Below are positions 1 through 14,265 of a stretch of 64,000 bases of DNA, one piece after another. The DNA comes from Cruorifilaria tuberocauda (lineage: Eukaryota; Nematoda; Chromadorea; Rhabditida; Onchocercidae). A program made the position numbers and the translations under genes. Each line of letters starts with the position of its first letter. Position 1 is the first letter of the stretch. The stretch spans positions 496,001 to 560,000 of the forward strand of contig JABVXU010000004.1 of assembly GCA_013365365.1 (NCBI GenBank), given 5' to 3'. Below the pieces are notes generated by a model, which did no database searches, was not told the origin of the DNA, and was given only the letters and a program-made list of their open reading frames with translations.

Positions 1-206
1 CAAATCCTTGAAATTGGCTTTTAATGTTTCTTTCCGGAATAAACTGTTTCGAGGAAAATCATGAAATCATTTTGATACGTTCAAAAGATTTTTCTGAAGT
101 TTCGTTTTAGTATATATGCAAATTTTTAAAGGTTTTATCGAATGGAAATTTAAATTGTAATTAATGTATGTTTTTCTTCAATTTAAATAAAGTATCAGCA
201 TTTGAA
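1..206. other. 5' edge, no gene seen
   Basis: AT-rich sequence at the window edge without a usable reading frame. Its last bases (around 190-198) form a possible acceptor (AGTATCAG) directly before the small gene that starts at 207. I see nothing else in it. Confidence 0.5.
190..198 (+). promoter_or_regulatory. Candidate trans-splice (spliced-leader) acceptor
   Basis: AAGTATCAG ends eight bases before the proposed ATG at 207. A 3' splice site this close to a start, with no upstream exon in view, is typical of nematode spliced-leader addition. It could instead be the acceptor of a cis intron whose upstream exon lies beyond the window. Confidence 0.3.
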
Positions 207-798
207 ATGTCGTGCGGTGAGTAAGTAGTTGTTTTTTTTAATTTTTTTTAAAAGAAATTCTATATGGGCAAATTTCCTGAAGTGATATCGAAGCGAGAAG
301 GGACAGAATTGATTTCAACTTATTAGTTTGATGTTTGTTTATGAGACAAATAGGCATAAGCAATAAGTATCATCCGATAGCTTCGGTATCTTTCCAATCC
401 GTCTTAGTTTAACATTGTTTCACATTAAGCATAATTGAAACCATTTAATGTTTAGATTACGTAATCCTGCATGAAAACATAGTTCTTCACTTTTCAGATT
501 TGAAATATTTAGTATTTCAGTATATAAATTGATGATGATATGGTTCACCATAATTCAGTGCGAAAGATTATCGAGTGAACAGTTGAATCCATGCAATTCT
601 AACTGTGAATTACTGACAGATGATTGGATGATGGAAGATGAGGATAATGGGAATTGTGATGCTGTAGATGAAGTCCCATGGGGCCGATACTTTTTTCGTG
701 GCATGATAGTTGGCTTTTTAATTGGTGTAGGTGGTGGTGTTCTGCTTGGCTTTCTTTGTTGGCATATTCGGGTACATAAGGAAGCCTACCATTTATAA
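207..798 (+). CDS. Small predicted single-pass membrane protein, two exons
   Basis: Proposed exons are 207-216 and 521-798. The first exon is only ATG TCG TGC G, followed by a strong donor (GTGAGT at 217). The second follows the acceptor TATTTCAG ending at 520. The split codon closes in frame, giving 95 residues. The protein has an acidic middle (WMMEDEDNGN) and then one glycine-rich hydrophobic segment (FLIGVGGGVLLGFLCW, about residues 70-85) with a short basic C-terminal tail, which suggests a single-pass membrane protein. I do not recognise a family. The tiny first exon could be wrong: an in-frame ATG at 532 would give a shorter protein from exon 2 alone, or this could be the 3' exon of a gene that begins outside the window. 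Confidence 0.5.
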
Positions 799-3700
799 TT
801 CAATGGATTAAATTAATATTTGAAAAAAAGTTAATTCTATATTTCGAAGCTCTAACCAGTTATATCATAGGAAATTTCATAAGATTCTATCTGAACTTGC
901 TTCTTTCAAATTTAGCATTTTGATCTTACTCCCAAGTAACAAAGACTATTCAATTTCATTTCTCAAATCACAAATGGGTATTGCTCAGCTTTTAACGTTG
1001 TCATTAAACGTTAATATGAAATTTACATCTTGGAAATTTTTACTCTATCTTTTCTAATTATCTGTCTTTATACAATATGTGTGATAAATGAAAATTCTGC
1101 AATAATATCGTAAGTTCAATTTGAGAATAAAAAATATTGATGATGTTTTTTATTTTTATATATAAAATGGAACTTGAAGACTGACAATGAATTTTATGAC
1201 ATTTAATATGATTAGTACTAACATGCAAATAAATCTTCAACTCTTTATTCGAAACTATATATTTCTCTTAGCTCCATTACGTGACATGTTAATGCTAATG
1301 ATAAATAATCTATCGGTGGAATGAAAGTCACATAACCACAAAACACACTTAAGTAAAATATCTAAGCGTGATAGAAGCAACAGTTAGTTCATCTAAAATA
1401 AAAATGCAGTTTCAAACTATCATAATCTTAAGCTTACAATATGAGAAGCAGATTTTCAATCATCAAGTTAATGATGCTTTAAATTTGAATTTATTAGTTT
1501 CATTTTACATTACCAAAATCTATTTTAAAAAATTTCCATCCACCCATCTTTTATTTTAAAATATTAATTGTTACTATTGGAGCTAACTATGCTAGATTAA
1601 GTGGATATTTAAATTTCTTGAACACTTTATAATTTCAATCAAAACATTTATAAAAAATAATGTGATTGAAAATTATCGCGTACTGCAATTTTAAATATAA
1701 GCTTATAATCATTTTTCGACATCACAGAAAAATAATTTTGGACCAGTTCACAATCATAATTTTGAGTTATTTCTAGAAAAGCCAATTGGATGAATTCTGG
1801 TGAAAATGATCTGAACGGTTGATTTAACTGAATTGTAAGCGGAAAGTTGTCATCACAAAAAGCTTTATATCGTATATCACTACCGCTTTTGTGTATGTAT
1901 TGAGAGTTCACAAAAATTTTATCTATGAAAGCTATGTTCGAAAGAAATGTACAATTAAAATGAACTTTTGACGCAAATATCATTTTTGGAAGAAATCATT
2001 AAATTTTTGTGATTGCTACAACAAAAAGAATGAGATATGTTAATGAATGAGATATGTGATCTAATTTTAGCGCGATGATAAATAATTTTGCCAAATAAAT
2101 TAAAATCAAATTAAACAATCTATATATTGACTGAACATACTATTAAAATAATTCAAAGGGTTTGCATAACTTTTTATATCATAATTCTTGAATTCAAATG
2201 ATGTTTAAATGTCACATAGATCAGTAATTAGTAAAAGACATTTCAACTCTTCGTATTGCAAAATATATTAATGATTTTCAGAATTTTAAATACTGATGAA
2301 ATAGATGATAAAACTATTAATCATTTTTTCAAATCGGTTTCAATTTTCTGGATAACGCTCCATCATTGTTTTTCAATTTTCACAAATGTTTACAATGAAT
2401 ATAATACATCTTGGCCTTGTTTACTGCTTTTCTTCCTTTTCTTTGGATATGTCACTTCTGTTTCAACGTAATTTTTTTTTCATTCAAATGTTAATAATAT
2501 TAAAACTTATGTGGAAAAAAAACACAAATGTAAAATATAAAAAATTAAAAGCAAAAAAATGTGCCATCAATTATAAAACGTAATATGAAATTTTTAATTT
2601 ATTTTTCTTCAACTGTTTATATGCCAAGCATATTTTCATTTCTTTCATCTATTAAACATTCTTATCATCAAAAATGCAAAATTTCTCCCAAAAATGGATT
2701 GTTTAGATATGATATCTTATCTCTCCTATTTGTACGTTGAAAATTTCGTGCAGTCATTTACAGATAATTTGGGAATGGATAAAATTTCAAAATCGGCAAA
2801 CATCAATAATACACTCAATTCAATTTACATAGGCAATTCTGGTAACATAATTCTGGTCTGACGGTTACCGCTTGATGCGCTTACTGCTCTTCATTACCAC
2901 TGCCACTACTCACTTATGCAAATTGCACCATCATAAAAGAGGAAAATTGACGACTGGAAAAAAATGATCGGTATAATCAAAATGTTTTTTCTCATTCTAT
3001 CAAACAATTGTTTCCAGGCTGACGCGGAAATGTTCACTTTGCGAACTAATTAACAATAATGGGGAAATTTATTCAATGAATGCATAAGTGACTGTGAAAA
3101 CTATATCACAAATCATTTCATCCATTTGTTTTTTCATTTCTTAGATGTTTGCACTGTCTTTGTAAGATAAGAAGTAAACAGTAAGGATATGTCGCAGTAG
3201 CACACATTTCAGTTGCTGTTGCGGGCTTGTTTTACCATAATTGTCATTTGCTGATAAGTTATCTGTGTAATGGGCGATTTGAGGTAACATCGGCATGTCT
3301 TTCATTAGAATTGATAATTATTGAATTTTCGATATATCATCGCTAACTGTTGAATTTTGCTAAACTGATGATAAAGTAGTGGCTGCTATTTAACGGATAT
3401 GAAACATTTTTTTATATGAATGTTAATTGAGCTTATCCCTCTTTCCTTAAATTTTGCCTCTATTAAGTTCTGACTTGAGACAGCTTAATGAATGGTATTT
3501 TACTGGAAAATATCACATCATTATTTGGTTGTTGCAAAATATAAAACTTCGAAACTTATGAAAGATCAACCATTAACAAACAGAATTTTTGTGATTTTTC
3601 GAAAATTTTCCGATTGAATTATTTTGAATTTTTCGAAGTTTTCCGCATCCGAATTAACCATTTTATCGGAATCACATCGAAATATAAACCATTTAAAATC

Positions 3701-5570
3701 CATAGTAATAAAAGCTTGATACGGAAATCAGGATGACCGAATTTAACCATTTTTGAGATTTTTTTGTAACAATTGCTGATCGGTTCAAATGATTTTCGCA
3801 ATTTGACAAACAATAGTAACTATCTGCTACTTCTGTATGTTGGATCCACATTAAGTATACTTCGGATCGATATTTACACAGCTTTAGATGTTCTCGACAT
3901 TTCATTTTTGCAAAAACGGAATAGCGTTCATTTCACTTTCATTAAATTCTTTTGGGTATTAGTTCAGAAAAGCGAATACTTATATGATTTATCTTTATAT
4001 TTCACTGATGCTAATTTTCACCATTGTCCGTTACACTTATGTAATTAGTAATGATTACTTGAATTAGGTTTATCGTTGCTCAATATGACGCTTTATCTCA
4101 GGCATGTGATAGTCGTGATACGATCATGACAGCAAATTAATAAATACCATATTTTGTTGCACTTTTTTTATTATTAATCATTATATTTAGGAAAAAAAAA
4201 AACTGTATAATTATATTGGATTATTTCAGTAAAATTCTACAGTAATTTAATAGTAATATATTAAACGAATCAATCAATGTCGGTGTATCTATGTTATTCC
4301 AAAAGACCCTAAAATTCTTTGGGATCTCTCAGATGTATACGCGTCTACTTGGAAAGCGAATTATCACTCATTTTGATTTAATTATTTTGCTACAAGCTCA
4401 TCTTTCTCGAATGTTTAATTGAAAAGCAATCGATTTCTGGAAATGCAATTGTGCTAATCATCTAAATTATATTTTTTAAGGAATTTTAAATTCTATTCTT
4501 ACATATTATTTGATGTGTTTAGTTTCATTTTGATTTTTCAAAATTTGTTTTACGATTTTTGAAATAATTTGCCAACCAATAATTTGTTGGATTAAGTTTT
4601 CATTGCTTAAATTATGAGGATTTTTTTTTCTCCAAATTTCTTTTTTTATGAATGCTTTTTTCAACTCATTCTAGCATCTAGCTTGACTTTCACTTCTATT
4701 AAATCAATATTTTATAGGAAATGCTCTTTCCTTTGTGGAAAATTTTTGGATAGAAATGAAAAATAGTATTTTGATGAACACATCGGGTCACAATTTAAAT
4801 TACATTCAGCAAAATTTCCATAACGAACCTATTTATGCTTTAGTGAACAGAGAAATGATCGACTACCGTATCCTTCGCTACTTTTCTTTCATTCTCCTCC
4901 TTGCACGTTTAGCTATTCGTCGCAAATTCTTTCTTCTTTGATAAAATCTCTTGACAAAAGTTATTTCCACAAAAGATCGCCTATGATTACATTTTTTGCA
5001 AATGAAATTAAAGTTTTTTTTTTGCTATAATGCTATTCAGATTTTTAGAATTTCCTGTAAGTAAATTTTCTTGTTTTCTTAATTGCATAATTTGATTTGC
5101 TTTTTATTTTAGTGATTGTAGGACATCAAATTGTTACTTCAAGTTCCATTGTTTTTTCTTACAATATTATCAATAAGTAATTTTAACATACTTCTTTTGA
5201 CATAATTTTGATGACATACTTCTTGATTTGTCTTAAATTTCAAGAAATTAGAATACATTAAAAAGTTTTTAAAATTCTAATTTTAAAAGGAAAAATCAGA
5301 AGAGTAAAGAAAAATAATAATTTTATATTTTGTCCTCTTATAAATATTGCAAATTAGGAATCACTGCTATAAACATTATGATCTCGATTACAGTTTCGAT
5401 TTTTCTGAGATCGCTTGGGGCATTTTTGCCATATTTTTTCCGCCAGAGGTTCAGCGAAAAAATTAGAGATTTACTTGTAACAGAAATGAGTGACAAAAAT
5501 ATTTCGGAATTTAATCTTTTATAAACCTGCATGTATGAAAGAGAGACAGTTGTCAGTTAGAATCAAAACT
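799..5570. other. Gene-poor AT-rich stretch
   Basis: No exon chain is supported here. It holds a stand-alone minus-strand reading frame at 1648-1983 (listed separately) and a short direct repeat of 13 bases (GAATGAGATATGT) at 2028-2040 and 2045-2057. The other open frames are short, start at non-ATG codons or lack flanking splice sites. Confidence 0.5.
1648..1983 (-). CDS. Unassigned 111-codon reading frame
   Basis: An ATG-initiated frame of 111 residues on the minus strand, with a fair start context (CCAAAAATG). The composition is mixed and protein-like rather than low complexity, but I recognise no domain, signal peptide or membrane segment. At this AT content one or two frames of this length are expected by chance in 64 kb on both strands, so this may be spurious. 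If real it would be a single-exon gene or an exon fragment. Confidence 0.15.
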   Translation of the reverse strand: MIFASKVHFNCTFLSNIAFIDKIFVNSQYIHKSGSDIRYKAFCDDNFPLTIQLNQPFRSFSPEFIQLAFLEITQNYDCELVQNYFSVMSKNDYKLIFKIAVRDNFQSHYFL

Positions 5571-5612
5571 GGCAAGCTAATCAGTTGATAGAAAACAACT
5601 GATTAGCTTGCC
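5571..5612. repeat. Perfect inverted repeat, 17-bp stem and 8-base loop
   Basis: The left arm 5571-5587 (GGCAAGCTAATCAGTTG) is matched exactly by its reverse complement at 5596-5612 around the loop ATAGAAAA. The arms are richer in GC than the surroundings and complementarity stops sharply at both ends. It could be the core of a small foldback element or a transcribed hairpin. No known microRNA sequence was recognised in either arm. Confidence 0.85.
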
Positions 5613-8600
5613 CCCCATCTACGTTCAAACCTTTCAACATCAACAGCTTGCACTTTTGCAAAATAAATTTGAAACAACTGTTCTAAGGAAATACATTTTT
5701 CACATTCTTTCAAAAATGGCTCCATTCACAAATTAATTTTAATTGCAATTCAATTCGTTCATGTTTTCTTCTTTTCTCTCAATATTTCATATGCAAATTT
5801 CATTAAACGCTTCGCTTATACGCAAACATTTTCAAATTTGAAATGAAAATTCCGCTAGTTTGATGAATTGCATTGTGAAGTAATGAAAAAAAGAAAAAAA
5901 TAGTGTTAACAGATGAGCTATAACAATAATACATTTTATTGAGTGCTATTTCACTGCTCGGGGTCAAGAGTCATGACTAGAAGTTTAGCAGGTAAAGAAA
6001 GAAATGCAAGGATGGAAATATTCATTATTGAATGCTGAAAAAAGGGACGTAGTGATATTAGATTTCCTTTTCCATGTCACTTCCCTCTACATCCTTTCAT
6101 TGTATCATCTGATTTGCTCCCGTTAGGTCATCTTTTTCAAAAATTTGCTAACTGCTAAGCCATAAACAAGTCATTTAAATTTTAATAACAAACGTATAGT
6201 ATGATGGAAGCAAATTAAATTAAAATTCTTAAATGAAATGCATCAGCTAATAATTATGCCATATGATTTCAAAATTCCACTACACTTTTATAGTTGGATG
6301 GCGCATATTTATATTTATCCGTCCCTTTCTCGTAAACTTCATCCCAAAAGAAAAAAACTTTAATTCAGTAAATTTCGAAAACTTTAAATTTCATTAGCTG
6401 AATTGATTAATGAGTTTCGTAAAAGCAAATGATGTTAGTACTTGGGAAAAAAGTCTTCGTGGAACGTTCATCAACTGAAGCAGTTGTTTGGTGGGAAACG
6501 GAGAGTGCCCTTAGCTCGATTTTACTGGTACTAATCACTACTTGTTTACAAGTAATATCACACAGCTGACCTTTTTTCAAACCAATTAATCAATTTAAAA
6601 ATATTCCCGCTATTATTACTGTGGTATTGAAAAGCTCTCTCACATTTTCCGCTGGAAATTCAAATTTTTGAAATTACGAGATTAAAAAAAACGAACATTC
6701 TAAAATTATTGTTAGCATATTTTCCATCTTATATTATATCAAAAACTAAATTGACAAATTTACTTTGCATCGTATAGCTTTTAGAAATGAGCTAATTATA
6801 ATTATCTGAAATGATAAGAAGGAATAATCTCGAAATGATTTTATAAGAAATAAGAAATGAATGAAGGAGCAGTAGTATAAAAGATACCTCATATCTTCAA
6901 TATTTAGTACATTTTTATAGTATATCTAGAAATTATCACTGCATCGATTTCATTTTCAAGTAATCCATTAAATTATCCCTAATTAGATCAAGTCAAAGAT
7001 TTCTTCCTGCTTCATCTCTCTTCAGTTCTAAATATTTTCAAAGTACGGTTCAATTTCCATTCTCATTCCTCCATGCACAGATAGTATCTTCATCTAGTCT
7101 CTCTACGTATACGGTAGGTGCCAGCTTACACCTTTGTCACATTTCCTCAGGTGCCATATTTATTTCATGTAAAAGATGTGCGAGATTGCATGTGCAAGAA
7201 AATTGCGGTTACTGCTTTCGGATGTTAGATCAATTGCATTCAATTGGAATGATTTTCTGTTTTCTTTGATAAATACAATCTATTAATTTCTCAACTAATC
7301 AGTGTATTTGAGTGGCAAATTAAAGTAATATGTAGAGATGTATTGAGAAATGTAATTATTATATTAAGGCAGTTTGGTAAGTGCTTGATAGACCAAGACA
7401 CATGACAGACAGAATGGCACATTCACATTTTTTTATCTCGTAGTAATGAATTCAATGAAAACACTTATTCACTCCTTATTTAGTTCAAATTATTTAATTA
7501 TTCATCCTATACGAAAAACTGAAATGGAAGTACGGCAGTGAAAACATATCCTATCTGTCCTTTTGATCCCCGAAAAGCTCAGATAATGAATATAGTCTAA
7601 TTTGTGTAGCATCATAAAATTCTGAACAAGAATGTTGCGCACAGGATCATTTTACAGCTTACAATCATAATGGGATAGCAATAACCGAAAGACAGCACCG
7701 TAATCCATTCCTTTGTTTCTTGTCTTCTACTTTACTTCCTCAGTGACCTCTCCGACCTATCAGTCTCTTGCTAGTAAACAAATTTCTCTTTCTCTAAAAG
7801 CCTTTATTTTCCACTGAAAATTATTTTGAAGTGGATGCCTTTATTTGCAGCAAAATAATTATTGTCTTACTTTCGTTGACTAAATAAAACGGTAAATTTA
7901 AAGTAATTGAAGTACTGTCAACATTTGTCATCTCGATAAGCGTAAAGATTCTACTTCGCGATACTAAGCATCTGTTTTGGAAGAGCTAATCATCAATCAA
8001 TTTTTCACTTTCTTGGTTTGTGTTGCAGGAATGGGAAAATTAAGATTGTCTTTAAAATCCTGTGATTCATTTAATCTTCAATTTAATGATATACGTTTAT
8101 GATAGATGATCGGGTTTTAGAAGAACAAGAAATTGATGCTATCGATGGATTGTATATTTCTTCAATATTTTCGGATTATCAGTTTATTAATTTGTTGTTT
8201 AGAATTGAAGTATTTCTATTAATACATTTCGTAAAGATAAAGAAGCATTTTGTTTCCCTGCTTAATCTCTTTTATCATCCATTAGATCAGCAATGAAAGA
8301 GTTGTTATATCAGTAGAAATGTTATCGTACTGAATGCTATAAGATCACATAATAGTTTTAAAAAGATTAATATTTGAATACTGAAATCAAAATAGGCAAT
8401 ACTTTATAACTGTCATCTGAATTAACAATAATTATCAAATTGTTCAATAGAGCAGTTGACTTCACAGAGAAAACATTGTTTTAATTATATGGAAAGGAGA
8501 AAATGGTATTTAACAGTGATCATTAAGCGTAGTTTATGATAAAATAGTATTGTATAACAAACTATTCGTTGTTCGAAACTAAAACATGCAATTTGACCAT

Positions 8601-11600
8601 TTCCCGCAATGATCGAAGTTGCGTCGCAAAATGATTGGTTTCTTACAGATATTCATTAATTACATCAGCTATTATCTGATATGCGAAGCTTTTGACAGTT
8701 CTGTGGTATCAGAATTTGTAAATTTTACAAAACTGAAACATTTGTACAGCCGATGTCTTTATATTATTCCTTTATATTTATATAAATCCTTGTATTAATT
8801 CTTTCGAGGCATTTTTTTGTTGCGTCTCCTTAGCATTCTTTCGAATTTGGTATTACAAGTTAGTACTATCAGAGTTGATGCTGTTTTGATTCTACTTATA
8901 ATAGAAAATTAAGGAACACTATCATTATGTACTCTTTAATTCGTAAAATTCTACTTATCAAAAACAATTTGCAAGTAATCGAATTGCCAGCTACGAGTCG
9001 TTAAGAAATATATTTTTGTATTTTGTTGTGAGAAAAATCATTTAAACAAATTATATAAGCAATTAAAGGAGAAAACAATTTCAGCTGTATTCTTTTCCAA
9101 ATAAGTTAAGATCATCCGGAAGAATATTAGGCATTTACTTAATGCTTATTCCAGAACGCCTCAGTTGTTTTCCGTTGTTGAAGAAGAAAATGACTGAATA
9201 ATGTTAAGATCAGATCTCTCACAGCAACCATATTTCGTTGAATATAAAGAGTAATGCCTAAAGTAGTATAGAACAAGCATAAGAAAATTAGATCTATTTA
9301 CTTTTTCCTTAAAAATTTAAAATCTCAAAATTTATTTCAGGATAAATTGCTTTGGTTAAATTTTTTCATTATAGGAAGATATGCGATCAGAAAATGTACG
9401 CCGTTTACGAAGGTAATAATATTTAGGCATTGCTGATACAGAACTTTCGTTGCAAAGAATAATTATATCGAAATTCTTGTCACAAAATAGTTTGGAATTT
9501 TCAAGATTTATTGATTCCTTTTGACTCTATTGAAACATTTATCATTTTCACTATAAATGAATTCAACTTGTTTATATCTTCCTTTTATTAATCAATCATA
9601 ACTCATTTAGAGAGTTTGAATAGGTGCTTCAATATCTATCATATATTGGATGAATGTCACATATATGTGTAAATGTTTTGTCTAATTTTAGTAAAACTTG
9701 TCTTCTTTATTGTTCCACCTTTAGGCTCCCACTTACCTCTAGGCACAGATTTTATTATATTTTGTGACTGTTTAATATCATCGATTTTTGAACACAAGTT
9801 TTTTGCAATTTTGAAACGAATTCAAAATAGCAATGAATTGTTAAGAAAGCAGGTTTGTAGAATAGCAAGCGTTACGTGAACGCTACGAATATTTTTTTCA
9901 CTTCGTGCTTGAAATTTATAATCTAGCATGAAAATATCAAAGACACAACATTGGTAAGTATGTTTGCGTCCAATTTTCAACTGGAAATTTTCAAGGAGTT
10001 CTTAACTGTGTTTGATATAATGAGGATCTGGAAGATAGATGTTAATGAGTTTAAAAATATATTAAATTAAATGATGTTGTGACAGCTGTCGAAAAGCTTC
10101 CTTCCAAGGTTATCAGCCACCTGCTCTTCGTCGTCTTTACCTCTTTTTTCCTGAAATACTAAATGTTGTAAAATATGATACCAATGCGCTGCTGGGAACG
10201 TTGGAATCATATAGTTTGAATTTTAAATTTTTATAAAATTTGAAGGAGAAACAGTTTACAATGCTTACTGATTGAAAGAATTTTATAATTTTAATTTAAT
10301 TTAACGATTTTGATTAATGTAAATAATAGGCGGGAGCACATAAAATATAACTAATGTAATACAGGTAAATTCAAACCAAGTTATTGCTGCAATTGTGCAA
10401 AATGGATTTTGGTGGAGGTCAGAGCAGTGTTAAATATTTCTTTAAACTCTTAACTTATCCCCGATTATAATCGATCACTAGTTTTGGATGTAGATGAAAC
10501 GTGAAAAGCAAGTATTGATTGCCTGATTCGTAGATGGATGTCATTCTCGGTTTAATATTTGGTAGAAGTTTGTTCCACTTTTTACCTTCTCTTTCCTTAT
10601 GCAGTCCAAAATGAAAAAGGCAAAAAACATTTGACAATATTTACTTTCCAAACTGTAAATTCATCACAAATGCGAAATTCCGGATCCATCAAGTTGTTAC
10701 AATACTTTTTTTTCCGGTTCCGCTCCTTCTATTTCAGGATATCTAGATTTTTTGTATACGAAAGATTGCTATGGAAGCGGCAAAAAATATGAAAAAATTT
10801 TGAAGGAATTATTGTAGAATGTGAATTTAACAGAGAGAGAGGGCAATTATCGGTTTGAAATGTTGAGGAATTTTCCATAGATCTTAGCATTTTCTGTTGA
10901 TTTGAAATGTCGTACCTAACACTTGAAGGCTGTAAGACTATAAATTTGAACTGATTAATTAATTCTTCGTCCATTATATTAAAAAGTTTTTCTAACCCTT
11001 CTTAATGCATGTTTGGTTTTCTATAAACAAATTTCATTTATTGCTAATAAATGATCAAATCGATTTTTATTATTCAATATTCGAAGAAATGGATTTCACT
11101 CGTGTTAAGAGTATCATTCCGAGTGAATCCATTGCTTGATTCTTATTTTGAGCTATACAGAGAAATTTTATCTTTTTGGGTGAGAAAGGAAATCTCATTA
11201 CGTGACTTGTCTGAAGCTCTCACGCACTTTCAACGGAAAACGCGTCGAGTTGAGTGAATAATGATAGGCTCGTTAAAATTCTCACGCACTTTACTGTGTG
11301 AGAGAGCGAAGGAGAGGGACTTAGGGCGGTACGCTGCAACGCACAGGAAATGAGCTGCAGTAGAAACCCTTTGCAGTACAGTTTGCGCTTCTTCCTTCAA
11401 TGCGCAGAAAGTCTCACAACTGGGTTAATATAGTTTCGATGTTTCTTTTACTGGATCATCTGAAGTCTGAGTTTTGGATAATCGGAAGAGAGAATAGAAA
11501 AGATGAAATGTTTTAACTTTTGTTTTGTGGAATTCTTCAGATTGAATTTTCGCCGTTCGAAAATTCATTTTCGATTTATTTATCGTTAAAAGAATGTCTA

Positions 11601-14265
11601 AATTCAAGCATTTATTAACATTCAGGCTAGTCTCTCAATTGCGTTCTTTAATGAAAATGTTCATTCTACAAGTTAACATGCGCCTAATTAATGCAACTGA
11701 GTTGAGAGCAAATTAACATTATTGTATTGTTTATTAGATTATTGTCCATTATAATTACTACCACAAGATGATGAGTGATTAGAGTATTTTTTGACCGAAT
11801 AGATTTAGGGTTCGAAAATTTCGAGTAATGTTGTGGTTGAGATGCTAGCGTGTGGTTAGTGTGATAGATAGTTTAAGAAGGATTTTGTTAGTTAGTGAGG
11901 AGATAGCCGGTAGGAGAGATGGACATTTTGATGAAGGCTGTAGAGGTTTCTTTTCAAATAATTCTCTCTTCCTCCTTATCAGCTGTTTTATTCAGAACTC
12001 TTATCACTTTTGTAGCATCAATAAAATGGAAATAATGAAGACTCAAATGGCATTCATCATATTTTATTGTTCATATTATCTTAACATAAATTATCATCAT
12101 CTGCCAAAAAGAATGGATGGATAGATGATAGGAAGGATTGTAGGAGATGAGAAAAATATTTTATGTAATGTTAACATAGTTAATTATCAGAGTGATATCA
12201 CTGATTGAAAGCTGACTAAATCTATTATCAGTTGGTTGGTGTATGAGATGAAGAAAGTTCGCAGAGAATTTTGGTTTGATGAGTTTAATATTGCATAATA
12301 TTGTAATTTATTTTTCCCTCTTTTACTCATTTTTAAATCTTCACATGAAAAAAAATTATTTGGAAGAATCTTTTCTATTGAATGATTTAAAATAAAAAAG
12401 AAGAAATTGTGTAAATTTTCTTTGATTTATTTCATAAATAAACTATTTTCGGGATTAAAGATCAATTTCAAATAAATATGAAATTCTTTTGGTCAATAAT
12501 ACGTAACTCAGGTTATATCAGAATTGATGGGACTATTGCTTAACAACTTTGAACGACTGCTGTTGATAGAATTTCTTTAACTAGAATTAATTCTATAAAA
12601 CCTAATAATTTATTTCATGATCTTTCGAATTTATGAAGAGGGTCGACTTAAAGTTTGTTCTAAAAATGGAAGACAAAGTAATTACCCCGAAAAGAAGGTA
12701 CGTTCTACAAAGAAATTCTCACTTTTTCCATGGAGGGTTGCTGACTGAACACATTAATTGGCGATAAATTTTTTACCTTAGGAGAATTTTATGTCATGTG
12801 TTTGTGTGTACCTGCGTGTGTGTGTGCCTATGTAAATGTATCTCTCTCGGCCTTCTGTGCATGAGTTGTTCTGTTACTCCAATTTATTTTTTCTGTTTGT
12901 AGCTTAGGAAGATTATCGATAAGTTCCCAGGGATGCAAAACAATTTCATAAATGATTCCCGGTGATTACCGGTACCTCCTTCTGAGCTCTTCGCTATGGA
13001 ATATTCGAAATTCGCTCCCATCGTTTCATTCATTCCTAAAACTACTTATTTTCATGTTTCCGATGTTCCCTTTTCAACGAAAAATAACATTTTTAGCAGG
13101 TAATAAAATGACGCATTTTCAGAAAAAATTTTAAATACTTTTTTCTAAATTTTGGAAGGACAGACAGAAATTTTTTTCATCTGAAAGCACTTTTATTTTC
13201 TTTTACTTTCCTTTAGCTTTTCTAAATGCAAATTAATTTCTAAACAAACTTTTCTCCAGCTGAATGGTAACAAATTTTTACAGACTTCGTTTGTTATCAG
13301 TTGACGATTGATGTCATATGCAAAATGCTCGGTGCAGAGTACGGCAGCAGTAACCACTACATTTGACCATTTTGGAGATTCTATATTTAACTAATCAATG
13401 ATTCACGTTTATGCGTTGTTGCATTATTACCTTGCAGATTAATCGTAAACGATGAATAAGCTAATAATTTTGGATAACTCAATTTGTAAAAAAAATGCTC
13501 CCATCTGCTGAACCGCTTCCTTATACTAATTCCTATTAGTTAAGCTTTCTTAATTTGAATTAGCTGACGTTGAAACAATCTCGCAATAAAAATCAAAGTA
13601 CGCTAGAAGCAAAAAAACTGTTCAGCTGAAATGGCAGTTGTTTCTTTTGAAAATTCAAACTAAATCAATTTAGTTTTTGATACTATAAGATGAAAACTAT
13701 GCTAACAATATAAATATAAAGTGTTACTTTGATAAATCGGGAATTGATGAATCGTTCAGTATGGTTTAAAAGGTAAAACTTCAAAATTTCATGCTTATCT
13801 TTTTAGATTTAAAAGTCAACTTCCTAGCATAGAATATGATTGCAAGTGATAGTAATAGTACTTACAGTCCTATTTCAGTACTTTCTTTTCAGAAATTATC
13901 AAAATAAATTCAGCAGTCGCTGAATCGGAAGAATATTAGATAAATTTAAAAAATATTATAGCCAGGAAAAGATATGGTAATAATACGGATGTCACTAAAA
14001 TGTCAAGTTAACATGAAACAGTATATTCAGGTTACATCAATAGGTATAATTAAATAACAGAGAAATGATATGCTATTTCAAAAGAAGATTGTAGTGATAC
14101 CGTGATTTCAAATAGATGGTCTCGCTTGAATTAACTCCCGAGATTTTAATTTCCATTTTCAGTCTTTTTAATAGTTGGTGATATTTATGTGTGTAAGATA
14201 GTGATATATCCCTTTTAGAATTACCGAAAAATGTGTGGCCTATGCAGTTTGCATAGCCCATAAAT
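5613..14265. other. Gene-poor AT-rich stretch with minor repeats
   Basis: No supportable gene. A patch of raised GC lies near 11,280-11,420 and a TG-rich microsatellite at 12,797-12,827. Open frames at 8099-8296, 9673-9879 and 11,051-11,257 are short, unrecognised and not joined to other exons by splice phase. Confidence 0.5.
12797..12827. repeat. TG microsatellite
   Basis: An interrupted (TG)n run, broken by ACC and GCG, seen directly. Confidence 0.8.

Noticed and set aside
11800..11840. tRNA B-box-like GGTTCGAAAA
   Set aside because: No matching A-box, acceptor stem or anticodon arm at the right spacing.
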